Shown: positions 1-9,300 of the stretch, piece by piece | Numbering within the stretch: position 1 is the first letter of the stretch | How the letters are laid out: every line of letters begins with the position of its first letter | Assembly (NCBI GenBank): GCA_031292525.1 | Contig: JARLGY010000064.1 | Coordinates: 124,001-188,000, forward strand | Direction: 5' to 3' | Source: Flavipsychrobacter sp. | GTDB taxonomy: Bacteria; Bacteroidota; Bacteroidia; Chitinophagales; Chitinophagaceae | Length of the DNA: 64,000 nucleotides | Notes under the pieces: model-generated | The model's input: the letters and a program-made list of their open reading frames with translations, nothing else | The model's database searches: none | Told to the model about the DNA's origin: nothing | Program-made: the position numbers and the translations under genes

Positions 1-432
1 GTTAAAAGTTACGGTCACTTCATTCGCATCGGCAACCACGTGGTTATTGGTAACTATATACCCGTCGTTTGATATGACAACACCCGATCCCGACCCGGAT
101 TGTGAAGGAATATAATATTGCTGTTTACCAAAAATATCTCCAAAAATACCCCCAAACGGATCTTGCGCCTGTGCTATCACCGTACGAGCTTTTGTGGTGG
201 TTTTAATGTGTACAACAGCTTTTACAGATGCTTCAGCGGCATTCTCAAAATTCACAGGGCCACCACTAGCAACGGCACCATTGCCAGTAAAGCTTGCAAA
301 ACGCACTGGTAGCGCATTTTGATTATTGCCCGCAAAAATGGGAAATTGATGTGAATAATGCGACGCTACAAAGAGTGTTAATAAAGAAGTAAGTACCGCT
401 GTTAAAATGACAGGAATTAGTTTCATTTTCAT
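1..432 (-). CDS. HtrA/DegP-type periplasmic serine protease, N-terminal part (cut by window edge)
   Basis: The visible 144 codons give the N-terminus of a trypsin-like periplasmic protease of the HtrA/Deg family, which degrades or refolds misfolded envelope proteins. A membrane segment or signal sequence lies at about residues 4-23. A Gly/Phe-rich segment (residues 92-102) matches the flexible LA loop region of HtrA enzymes. It is followed by GSGSGVVIS and the catalytic His131 in TNNHVV; the Asp and Ser of the triad and the PDZ domains lie beyond position 1. The start is the ATG at 432, because the next upstream ATG (437) meets a stop after two codons. A good Bacteroidota-type promoter lies at 469-497. 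The family call is secure; the exact subtype cannot be judged. Confidence 0.92.
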   Translation of the reverse strand, partial: MKMKLIPVILTAVLTSLLTLFVASHYSHQFPIFAGNNQNALPVRFASFTGNGAVASGGPVNFENAAEASVKAVVHIKTTTKARTVIAQAQDPFGGIFGDIFGKQQYYIPSQSGSGSGVVISNDGYIVTNNHVVADANEVTVTFN

Positions 433-468
433 AACATGTTCAGTTTTAATAGTCTGGTTTATATATAG

Positions 469-497
469 CAAAAATATTGCCTTACTATATTACAAAA
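469..497 (-). promoter_or_regulatory. Predicted promoter of the HtrA-type protease gene
   Basis: Read on the minus strand, TTTTG (497-493) is followed after 16 nt by TATTTTTG (476-469). The latter is a perfect match to the Bacteroidota -7 element TAnnTTTG. It lies about 37 nt upstream of the start codon at 432. Confidence 0.5.
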
Positions 498-660
498 GTG
501 TTAAAACATAACGAACATTGCAACTATAACATACCGTATAAACCGGTCAGATCATTGTCAGTATCCCTTATTTTTTTCAGTTTCCTCCATAGCTCATTTT
601 ACCCATCAATAGCTTTAAAATAGACAGAAAAGAGTACCTTAACAACAAACATATCCATAC

Positions 661-1893
661 ATGAATCGCTTCACCGGGCTTATTGGTATAGTATTTATAT
701 TGGGTGTAGCCTTTCTTTGCTCAAACAATAGAAAACGTATTAATCTGCGCCTTGTGCTAAGCGGGCTTGCATTGCAAGTAGCAATAGCTGTTTTATTACT
801 AAAGGTACCGCCAGTCACACATTTTTTCCAGTATATGGGTCGGGGCATGCAGCGGCTCGAAGAGTTTGCAAAAGCAGGCGCAGCCTTTGTATATGGAGGT
901 GTCGGCGCCGTAAATAAAGACGGCAATATAGTTAATTACAATACGCAAGGCACTTTTGTATTTGCATTCAATATAACAGCAACCATCATACTGGTTTGCA
1001 TATTGGTAGCTATCTTTTATTATTTCGGTATCATGCAGCGCATAGTAGCCGTTGCAGCAAAGGCTATGAACGTTATAATGAAGGTAAGCGGCGCTGAAGC
1101 ACTAAGCAATGTAGCCAGTACCTTTGTAGGGCAGATAGAGGCGCAGATCATGATACGCCCCTACCTTGCAACTATGACTATGAGCGAGCTGCTTGCATCC
1201 ATGAGTGGCAGCCTGGCTTGCATAGCCGGCGGCATACTTATAATTTATACCAACATGGGCGCCCGTCCCGAATATCTTATCGCAGCAAGCATCATGGCTG
1301 CTCCTGGTGCGCTCGTTATCTCCAAGATCGTATTCCCTGAGACTGAGACCTCGCCAACCATGAACAATGTGAAGCTAGAGGTAAAGAATCAATATACCAA
1401 CCTTGTAGATGCCATAACCCACGGCGCAACAGATGGCTTTAAAATAGCCATGAATGTGATAGCAATGCTCATTGGCTTCATTGCCCTGATAACCATGCTT
1501 AACTGGATATTGAGCCATATATATACTGGTCTTACTTTGGATGTGATCTTTGCAAAATTGTTTTTTCCATTTGCATGGGCAATGGGAGTGCCAGCGGCAG
1601 ACATCAACAACGCAGCTACATTGCTGGGCCAAAAGCTAACAGTAAATGAGTTTGTTGCTTTTAGCAATCTCACTTCTAAAACAGTACCTATACTCACCGA
1701 GAAGGGCTTAATGATAGTAACCATTGCCATTTGCGGTTTTGCTAACTTCAGTAGTGTTGGCATGCAAATAGGCGGCATTGGAGTACTGGCACCCGAACGG
1801 CGTACAGACCTTGCCAGGCTTGGTATGCGCGCATTATTATGTGGCACCTTAGCATCTTATCTTTCTGCCACTATAGCAGGCATGCTGATGTAA
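661..1893 (+). CDS. Concentrative nucleoside transporter (CNT/NupC family)
   Basis: A 410-residue polytopic inner-membrane protein that should import nucleosides by Na+ or H+ symport. The length and layout fit bacterial NupC-type CNT proteins. Visible family signatures are the pore-region sequence VGQIEAQIMIRPYL (equivalent to the GQxE substrate-binding motif), a following MSGSLACIAGG segment, the LGQKLTVNEF stretch, and the C-terminal NFSSVGMQIGGIG-x-LAPER signature. The ATG at 661 begins directly before the first membrane helix. The gene stands alone on the plus strand and converges with the minus-strand gene ending at 1912. The nucleoside range and coupling ion cannot be told from sequence. 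Confidence 0.93.
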   Translation: MNRFTGLIGIVFILGVAFLCSNNRKRINLRLVLSGLALQVAIAVLLLKVPPVTHFFQYMGRGMQRLEEFAKAGAAFVYGGVGAVNKDGNIVNYNTQGTFVFAFNITATIILVCILVAIFYYFGIMQRIVAVAAKAMNVIMKVSGAEALSNVASTFVGQIEAQIMIRPYLATMTMSELLASMSGSLACIAGGILIIYTNMGARPEYLIAASIMAAPGALVISKIVFPETETSPTMNNVKLEVKNQYTNLVDAITHGATDGFKIAMNVIAMLIGFIALITMLNWILSHIYTGLTLDVIFAKLFFPFAWAMGVPAADINNAATLLGQKLTVNEFVAFSNLTSKTVPILTEKGLMIVTIAICGFANFSSVGMQIGGIGVLAPERRTDLARLGMRALLCGTLASYLSATIAGMLM

Positions 1894-1911
1894 TACATCC
1901 CAGCAAGCAAC

Positions 1912-2406
1912 CTAAAAATACCCCAGGTACAATCGTGAATGAGTGGTAAATTCCAGACTTATCTCATCTCCAATATTCATATCGTAAAAATGCGCTTGCG
2001 AGACTTCTATGCTTAGCTTATCGCGGGCATCTATATAGATGTGATAAGTATTGTTTTGCGGCATGAACTGTTTCCTTATTATGCGACAAATCTCTATGGT
2101 CTTGGTTTTATGTTTTATATCTGCTTGCACATTCCTAAGAAAATAACGATACGAGATGTATATGGCAGCAGTTGACAGGGCAAGCAAAATAACTGTCGAA
2201 AAAAAGAAGTGAGTTATAGAGAAAGCATTGGGTGCACCATCAAACGCCCTGTACCACGATCCCACAAAAGGTATCACAAAGGACATGATCATGAAAATAT
2301 TATATACCTTATAATACATTTTCCGGTCCTTTGATTCCATGTTTTGCAGGAACTCAAGTTCATCAGTTTCGAGCGGCTCAATATATGATGTTAAAGCCTT
2401 CGTCAA
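1912..2406 (-). CDS. Small two-helix membrane protein of unknown function
   Basis: A 164-residue protein that I do not recognise. It has a hydrophilic N-terminus of about 35 residues, two membrane helices (about 36-53 and 66-88), and a C-terminal soluble part of about 75 residues predicted to be mostly beta strand. There is no signal peptide. It starts 4 nt after the stop of the M32 carboxypeptidase gene and is therefore probably the last gene of a spoT-carboxypeptidase-unknown operon. No catalytic motif is visible. Confidence 0.7.
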   Translation of the reverse strand: MTKALTSYIEPLETDELEFLQNMESKDRKMYYKVYNIFMIMSFVIPFVGSWYRAFDGAPNAFSITHFFFSTVILLALSTAAIYISYRYFLRNVQADIKHKTKTIEICRIIRKQFMPQNNTYHIYIDARDKLSIEVSQAHFYDMNIGDEISLEFTTHSRLYLGYF

Positions 2407-2410
2407 TGGG

Positions 2411-3916
2411 TTATACTATGTTATAGATAACATTATACTTGTTTCTTATGTAGCGCATGAAACAAGTGAAATCAAGTCCCTTTCCTGTCACCTTCGTGCA
2501 TAGTTCTTCAGATGTGTACATACGCCCGTACTGGTGTATATTTTCGCGGAGCCAGTGCAATAGTTTACCAAATTCACCCTGCTCCACATCTGAATACAAC
2601 TCCGGCAATTGCCGCTCTGCCTCTTCCATAAATTGCGCAGCATAAAAACTGCCCAGTGAATAGGTAGGGAAATACCCAAAGCTGCCATGGCACCAGTGTA
2701 CATCTTGTAAAACGCCGGTCTTGTCGTCTGCCGGGCGTACACCAAGGTATTGCTCGTACATGTCATTCCACGCACCACTTATGTCGTTAGGGTCAAGTTC
2801 ACCAGTTATCAGTGCCTTTTCAATCTCGTAGCGTATCATTACATGAAAATGGTAGGTCACTTCATCAGCTTCTGTACGTATAAGCGATGATGATACTCGG
2901 TTCATGCCTTTATAGAAAGCGCTTTCTGTCACATCGGCAAGCTGTTCGGCAAAAGAACGTTGTAGTACCGGATAAAAATATTTCCAGAAGTGTGTTCCGC
3001 GTCCAACGCAATTTTCCCATAACCTCGACTGTGATTCATGTATAGCCAGCGATGCTGCGCTGCCTAATGGCAATCCATATTCATGTTCCGGCAAACCTTG
3101 TTCATAAAGCGCATGTCCTCCTTCATGGATACTGCTCCAAAGCAACGATGCAAAATTATGTTCGTCCACACGAGTAGTGATACGCACATCTTTTGATGAG
3201 AATGAAGTGGTAAAAGGATGCTCGGCATAATCCTGCCGCCCGGCATCAAAGTCGTAACCCATTTTCTTCAACACATCTATCGAGAAATCCCACTGTTTGT
3301 CTTTTGCAAACTCACGATGAAAGAAACCATTATCCACCTGTTTAGCCTCGCTTATTTTCTGTAATATGGGCGGCAAGTTCTCTCTCACCATAGCGAATAC
3401 AGGATCGAGCAGTCTCACTGTAGCCCCTTTCTCATAATCATTCAGCAAAGCATTATAAGGATGCTGTTCATACCCATAGTATTCTGCCTGCTGCTTCTTA
3501 AGCGCTATCATTTTCTTTAATTCAGACGCGTAGGTACGATAATCATTTTCGGTACGGGCTGTTATCCAGGTATTAAAACTCTGGCTGCTTTGTCGTGTTA
3601 TATCTTCTATAAAAGAGGATGGGAGCCTCCTGTTCTTTTCATAATCTTCATGGCTCAGTTTCACATTCGCACGCTGCTGCAATCTCAGATCATCCCGCTG
3701 CACTAATTCCTGTAGCAATGCACCATACTTATCGCTGGTTAGCAGGTCATGTGCCTGTGCGGCAAGCGTTGCCAGCTGCCTCCCGCGTTGCTTAAAGCCT
3801 TTGGCAGGCATATACACCTCCTGGTCCCACTCCAGCACTGCTGATGCGTACTGTATATCTGCTGCTTTTTGTACTAAATCAAGGTAACTGGTATAAAGAT
3901 CTGCGCTATGCTGCAT
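2411..3916 (-). CDS. M32 family (Taq-type) metallocarboxypeptidase
   Basis: A 501-residue cytoplasmic zinc carboxypeptidase that removes C-terminal residues from peptides. The length is standard for M32. The zinc motif is HEGGH (SSIHEGGHALYEQG), followed by the conserved glutamate-bearing segment HESQSRLWEN used in M32 for metal binding; GIRPADDKTG-like sequence (GVRPADDKTGVLQDVHW) near the C-terminus is also typical. There is no signal peptide. The start at 3916 lies 29 nt downstream of the spoT stop, so the two are probably co-transcribed, and the small membrane protein gene follows after 4 nt. The link with (p)ppGpp metabolism may be positional only; peptide recycling during starvation would fit but is inference. 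Confidence 0.95.
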   Translation of the reverse strand: MQHSADLYTSYLDLVQKAADIQYASAVLEWDQEVYMPAKGFKQRGRQLATLAAQAHDLLTSDKYGALLQELVQRDDLRLQQRANVKLSHEDYEKNRRLPSSFIEDITRQSSQSFNTWITARTENDYRTYASELKKMIALKKQQAEYYGYEQHPYNALLNDYEKGATVRLLDPVFAMVRENLPPILQKISEAKQVDNGFFHREFAKDKQWDFSIDVLKKMGYDFDAGRQDYAEHPFTTSFSSKDVRITTRVDEHNFASLLWSSIHEGGHALYEQGLPEHEYGLPLGSAASLAIHESQSRLWENCVGRGTHFWKYFYPVLQRSFAEQLADVTESAFYKGMNRVSSSLIRTEADEVTYHFHVMIRYEIEKALITGELDPNDISGAWNDMYEQYLGVRPADDKTGVLQDVHWCHGSFGYFPTYSLGSFYAAQFMEEAERQLPELYSDVEQGEFGKLLHWLRENIHQYGRMYTSEELCTKVTGKGLDFTCFMRYIRNKYNVIYNIV

Positions 3917-3945
3917 TATTTTTGTAACTTTTATTGGGTCAATAT

Positions 3946-6204
3946 TTATTCAGACATTTCCAGTCTTTCCACCTTATTGATACCTGGCAGAGAACCTATA
4001 CGAGACGAGAAATTTTCCAGTTCTTCCCTGTCATGTACATACACCATTATGGTACCTTCAAAAATCCCATCCTTTGTATCTATACTTATAGAGCGCATGT
4101 TCATTTTCAACTCTCCAGATATTACATTGGTGATCTTCTGTATAACGCCCACATCATCAAGGCCTGTAATACGCACTCCACTAAGGAACGATACTTCCTT
4201 GTTCTTAGCCCACTTCGTCTTCACCACCCTATGGCCATAGTTTGCCAGTAGTTGCGGCGCATTCGGGCAGTCCGTACGGTGTATTTTCAATCCCTCTCCC
4301 GATGTTATAAAGCCAAATACATCATCACCAGGTATAGGCTGGCAGCATTGTGCAAGCTTATATAATATTTTGTCGGAGCTTTCACCAAATATGATAAGTT
4401 CTCCTCCCTTAACAGGTTTGTTCTTTGCAGCTTCTTCCTGCGATACAAGGTTCTTCGTATCCAGTTTTAGTTCTTTCGATGGCGATTCCAGTTTATCACC
4501 ATGAATAGTAAAGTCTTTTAGATCTTTAATATCAATATTACCTACAGCAATACCATAAAACAGATCAAGGGGCGATTGTTTTTTGAAGTGTACACAAAGC
4601 TCATTTAAATTTCCTGCACTAAGTGGCACACCAAGGTGTTCCAATTTACGTGTAAGCGTACCCTTGCCATCTTCAGCTATCCTGCGTTTTTCTTCTTTCA
4701 GGTAATATTTTATCCTGCCTTTCGCCTTAGCTGTCGTTACAAAAGCCAGCCAGTCTTCTGATGGTTTTTGTTTCGATGAGGTAATTACTTCAACCTGGTC
4801 CCCGCTTTTAAGCTGGTAGCTAAGTGGTACCAACTTATGGTTCACCTTAGCGCCAATACAGCGTGCACCTAGTTCAGAGTGTATATCAAAGGCAAAGTCC
4901 AGCGTGGTAGCGCCTTTAGGTAGCACTCGCATATCCCCCTTAGGTGTGTATATGTATATCTCCTCTGTAAACAGATCCAGCTTAAAGTCCTGCAGGAAGT
5001 CCAGCGTATCTGTTTCCGGGTTATTTAATATTTCTCTAAGGTGTATAAGCCAGCTATCCAACTTGCTTTCGTGTGCCGAGCTTGCACCTTCCTTATATTT
5101 CCAGTGCGCAGCAAGGCCTTTTTCAGCTATTTCATTCATTCGCAATGTGCGTATTTGCACTTCCACCCAGCGGCCTTCAGGCCCCATTACCGTAGTGTGC
5201 AGCGCTTCATATCCATTACCTTTTGGTACGCTTATCCAGTCGCGCAGGCGCTCTGTACTGGGGCGATAAATATTTGTAATAATGGAGTACACCTTCCAGC
5301 AGAGTTCCTTCTCCTGGTCCGGCGGGCAATCAATAATGATACGTATGGCAAACAGGTCATACACTTCTTCAAATGCCACACCCTTTGTGCGCATTTTATG
5401 ATAAATAGAGTGTATCGCCTTGGGTCGGCCAAATATGTCAAAATCAAAGTCAAAATTGTTCTTCGCCAGCTCTTCCTTTACCGGCTTTATAAACTCATTA
5501 ATATAACGTGTTCTTTCACGCTTTGTTTCCTTCAGTCCATTGGCAATTTCATTAAACACCTCTGGCTGCGTGTATTTCAAAGCAAGATCTTCCAACTCAG
5601 ATTTTATTTCATACAACCCCAGTCGGTGGGCAAGTGGAGCGTAGATATAGGTGGTTTCAGATGCTATTTTCAGTTGCTTTTCATGCGTCATGCTGGCCAG
5701 TGTGCGCATATTATGCAATCGGTCTGCCAGTTTTATAAGTATCACCCGTGGGTCATCAGCCAGCGTAAGCAGTATTTTCCTGAAGTTTTCAGCTTGTTCA
5801 GTAGTATTTGCTTTAAGATCTACAACGGTAGATATCTTGGTCAGGCCATCAATTATTTTGGCAAAATTGGCGCCAAATTCCCGTTCCATGTCCTCCAGCG
5901 TCAGTTCTGTATCTTCTACCACATCATGCAGCAGGGCACAGATCACAGATGTTACGCCAAGGCCTATCTCTTCTACAACTATGCGGGCCACGGCCAGTGG
6001 GTGCAATATGTATGGCTCACCAGACTTGCGGCGCATATCCTTATGCGCATCCGCCGCCAGTTCAAACGCACGCCTCAGCAATGCCTTGTCCCCTTTTTTT
6101 ATCCGGATCTTTAATGCCCTTAATATCGCACGGTACTCCCTAAGGATGATCTTCTTTTCCTCTTCTTCGTTTTTATTATATATCGATGTTGCTATAGTTT
6201 GCAT
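3946..6204 (-). CDS. spoT: Bifunctional (p)ppGpp synthetase/hydrolase, RelA/SpoT family
   Basis: A 752-residue long RSH enzyme that makes and degrades the stringent-response alarmone (p)ppGpp. The N-terminal hydrolase has the HD-type metal site: His54 region, HPL (67-70), and the LLHDVVED motif with His93-Asp94 and Glu97-Asp98, so hydrolysis should be active. The synthetase domain follows (about 235-350, with GRPKAIHSIYHKM and YDLFAIRIIID). Then come the TGS domain (about 400-460, IYIYTPKGD...LPKGATTLDFAFDIHS), the helical and zinc-finger/CC region (CCQPIPGDDVFGF), and a C-terminal ACT domain ending in KVERLE. It has its own strong predicted promoter (6323-6351) between it and the SprE-like gene, and leads the operon with the M32 carboxypeptidase. 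Confidence 0.97.
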   Translation of the reverse strand: MQTIATSIYNKNEEEEKKIILREYRAILRALKIRIKKGDKALLRRAFELAADAHKDMRRKSGEPYILHPLAVARIVVEEIGLGVTSVICALLHDVVEDTELTLEDMEREFGANFAKIIDGLTKISTVVDLKANTTEQAENFRKILLTLADDPRVILIKLADRLHNMRTLASMTHEKQLKIASETTYIYAPLAHRLGLYEIKSELEDLALKYTQPEVFNEIANGLKETKRERTRYINEFIKPVKEELAKNNFDFDFDIFGRPKAIHSIYHKMRTKGVAFEEVYDLFAIRIIIDCPPDQEKELCWKVYSIITNIYRPSTERLRDWISVPKGNGYEALHTTVMGPEGRWVEVQIRTLRMNEIAEKGLAAHWKYKEGASSAHESKLDSWLIHLREILNNPETDTLDFLQDFKLDLFTEEIYIYTPKGDMRVLPKGATTLDFAFDIHSELGARCIGAKVNHKLVPLSYQLKSGDQVEVITSSKQKPSEDWLAFVTTAKAKGRIKYYLKEEKRRIAEDGKGTLTRKLEHLGVPLSAGNLNELCVHFKKQSPLDLFYGIAVGNIDIKDLKDFTIHGDKLESPSKELKLDTKNLVSQEEAAKNKPVKGGELIIFGESSDKILYKLAQCCQPIPGDDVFGFITSGEGLKIHRTDCPNAPQLLANYGHRVVKTKWAKNKEVSFLSGVRITGLDDVGVIQKITNVISGELKMNMRSISIDTKDGIFEGTIMVYVHDREELENFSSRIGSLPGINKVERLEMSE

Positions 6205-6322
6205 TATTGTTCTATCTCCTGCCTGATTTACAGAGACTCTTATCTAATTTACGAAAATTACCGCATAAAAGGTGCCAATATCAACCTATGTTGCAATTAG
6301 CTTTAGTTATAATGTAACTCCA

Positions 6323-6351
6323 CAAAGTTAAGTGCTTATATACAGATACAA
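6323..6351 (-). promoter_or_regulatory. Predicted promoter of the relA/spoT-family gene
   Basis: On the minus strand TTG (6351-6349) is followed after 18 nt by TAACTTTG (6330-6323), a perfect TAnnTTTG element with ideal spacing. It lies about 120 nt upstream of the start codon at 6204, leaving a leader of roughly 110 nt. This allows spoT expression independent of the upstream SprE-like gene. Confidence 0.7.
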
Positions 6352-6384
6352 GAAACCATATCCAATTATGCAATAAACAAAAAC

Positions 6385-9300
6385 CTACTTGCTTCCGGGA
6401 TAATTCAAGGTATAGAATGCCAGGTAAGGATTAATATCTGCATCATTCAGCAATATCCTGTAGTTATCTGCCGAAATAATAAACATGCTGATCTCACCTG
6501 CTTTATATTTATTGAAGATGTCACTGTCCCTTAATACCTCCATGTAGGTTTGCGCTGCACTTGCATTGGCAAATTTCTTCACTACCAGCGTGCTCTGGTC
6601 CAGGCTCAATATATCAATAAGTACAGATAAGCTGGAGTCCGTGAAATGTGTGGTATTCATTTCCATTATGGAGTTCCTCAGCGCTGTAGATCGCAGATCT
6701 ATTTGCGGGAATTTGATGACCACGTAATGCTGTGCCTGTGGCGCATAGGTAAAGGTGATAAGGCCCGGTAAAGTATTAAAGGTCTTGCCGGCAGCGCTGG
6801 ATGCTGGTTTGCCATATGGGTTTGCAGAACTGTAAACAGTATCTCCATGACCACCTTTCACTAAACTCCCATCTTCAGCTATACTATAGTTATGAGTATA
6901 GTCGTAGTATGGCCATTGGCGGTAATGCTCCTGGCTGCTTGTTTCGGCTCCCCCAGGACCTTTAGGATTTTTGCTCATGTACTTTACAACACTTTCAGCC
7001 CAGTCCCTCAACGAGTCAGAAGGGTGCGCATGCATGTATTCAGTAAGCAATGTGTCAGCCTGTTTATACTCACCTTGTCCTACCAGCGCTATAGCCTGCA
7101 TAATGCGGAAGCGGTTGGTATAGGTGGAGTCTTTAAACTGTTTCAGCGCGGTATGCGTACGCGACAACACATCACCATACTGGTGCTGTATCAGCAGGCT
7201 GTAGGTCTCATCATAATAGTTTGCCATACCAGCTGATGCAGCAGCATCTTGTTTTGCTGCATCGTCCTTTGCAGGACGCACGAGCACCGCAAATGGCGAT
7301 TCAGGATATTGTTTGAGTAATTGTGCACTATATATCTGTGCATCTTCCAGCTTTCCCTGCCGCAGCGCCACCAGGTACCGCAGGTACAGTACATCTGCCT
7401 TGTATTTATGCTCCGGGAAACGACTATCTAGTGTATCCAGTGTTTTTAATGCCTGACCATAATCTTCCAATTCCTTTACATAAGCCTTACCCAGGTCTAG
7501 GTAAGCAAGTTGTATCCTGTTCCGGGACTTCGCTCTCGCATCATCTGTATTAGGTATAAAAGCCAGCAGGCTTTCTACAGTTGGCAACCCATTTTCATCC
7601 AGCTGCCCATTGTTGGTTGCGCTATCTGTTGCAGCCGCGTTATTATTCCCTGCTGTTGCTAACATAGCCGATTGGCGGCCCCAGTTATCTGCAAGCGTCC
7701 TGTTTCCCCACTTCCGTTTAAACTCACTATATCCTTGCTGCATCAATGTAGGATTAGCAAAATACCAGCTGGCTACATCTGTACCACCACCGGGTTGTCC
7801 TTGTTGCGCAGAGGCTGCTAGTAGTACCCCTCCGTTCTCTGCATTATAAGCGCTATCATCGCGGCGTTGCTGCAACATCTTTATATATCTGCGTATAGCA
7901 ACACGTTGCTCTTTATCGCCCATACCAGCAAGCTCCAGTAAGCTGTCTTCTGCATGTATCACAGCCATAGGCCTGGTAACTTCGCCCAGCACCCTGCTCC
8001 TGCGCAATGCCGTTATCATCAGGGTATCTGCAGGCGCGTTAGAGGCTAGTGAAGCCGCACTGTCATACGCCCTTTTGGCTTCAACATACCGGCTTGATGA
8101 GTAGTAAACATTGCCCAGCGTTGCAAATGATATAGCCTTTTGCTTCTTGGTCGACTTAGGTGTTTTGATACTCTTGTTCAGGTAAACTATAGCATCGTCA
8201 GGTTTGTTGCCCGAAACTGCAAGCTGTCCCAGTAAATAATAAACCTGGTCATAATAGGGTATGTATTTCCCGTCGTTCAATACTTTTTTCAAGGAAGAGA
8301 TCATACCGTCCACATCGCCACCAGCATACATGGTATTGTATGCCATATACTTACGAGCATAAAAGTCAAGTTCTATTTTGGGGCTTAGGTCTATTACTTG
8401 TTTAAAGCTGCCTATAGCCGCAGTATATTCTCCATTGCGTTGTAGTAATTGACCGTTCAGATATGCTGCACGCTGCCGTTGATTATCTGTAAGGTTGTTA
8501 TCTTTCGCAGCTATAGTCAGCTGTTCTGCTGCTACTTTATAATTGTTATCATTTAGAGCCACGAACGCCTTTTCCATAGCTATACGGCCTTTAAGGCTTT
8601 CAGGCAATTTAGGATCAGCATCTAACAGGGACAATACCGATTCTGCATTTTCAATATTATGCGATTCTGTAAATGTGCGTGCCAACCATAATATAGCCTC
8701 ATTATGTACCGTTCTATGCTTCAGGAAGTCCAGCATTGTTTTTTTATCATCCTCAACAATAGACGGCTCGGTATTTTTCTTCTGACCAGCCCCGTTGGCT
8801 TGTGCTTTTTTCTTCTTCTTTTCCTCATCCATACTTATGATGTAACGGAAAGAAGTACCGGCAACGGCATACCTGCCTTTGTAATAGTTGGCCTCACCCA
8901 ACAAAAGGTACAGATCATCACCCCACTTTGTACGGGGGTCATGTATTTGTATCCCAACCGATGCTTTGCGGATAATACTGTCCATATCAGCAGACAACAA
9001 GGACGAATCTCGATTTGGGTCAAAAGCATACAACCCAATTAGGGTATCATAGTTCTCTCGCCGCGCTCGCTGCATGTTCAGCAGCGCCTCGTCCATCTTT
9101 TTATCGGCATTGTAAAAATAATTATACCTTGTAAACGTATTCTGTATACCTTTTCGCACGGGGGTCCATTTCTTTTTCAGCATTTGCTGGTTACTCCACT
9201 TTTCGTGCTTCTGCTTCATTTTCAGGTCCAGTGCAAGCTGCATCTTTTTCTCCTGCAGGTTTGCTCTTGACTTTGCCAGTTTCTCCCGGTCTGCTTTTTG

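Noticed and set aside
118-312. 64-codon open frame on the plus strand
   Set aside because: Antisense to the HtrA-type protease gene.
5041-6114. 357-codon open frame on the plus strand
   Set aside because: It lies wholly opposite the relA/spoT-family gene, has no domain, and its composition is the complement of conserved HD and synthetase motifs.
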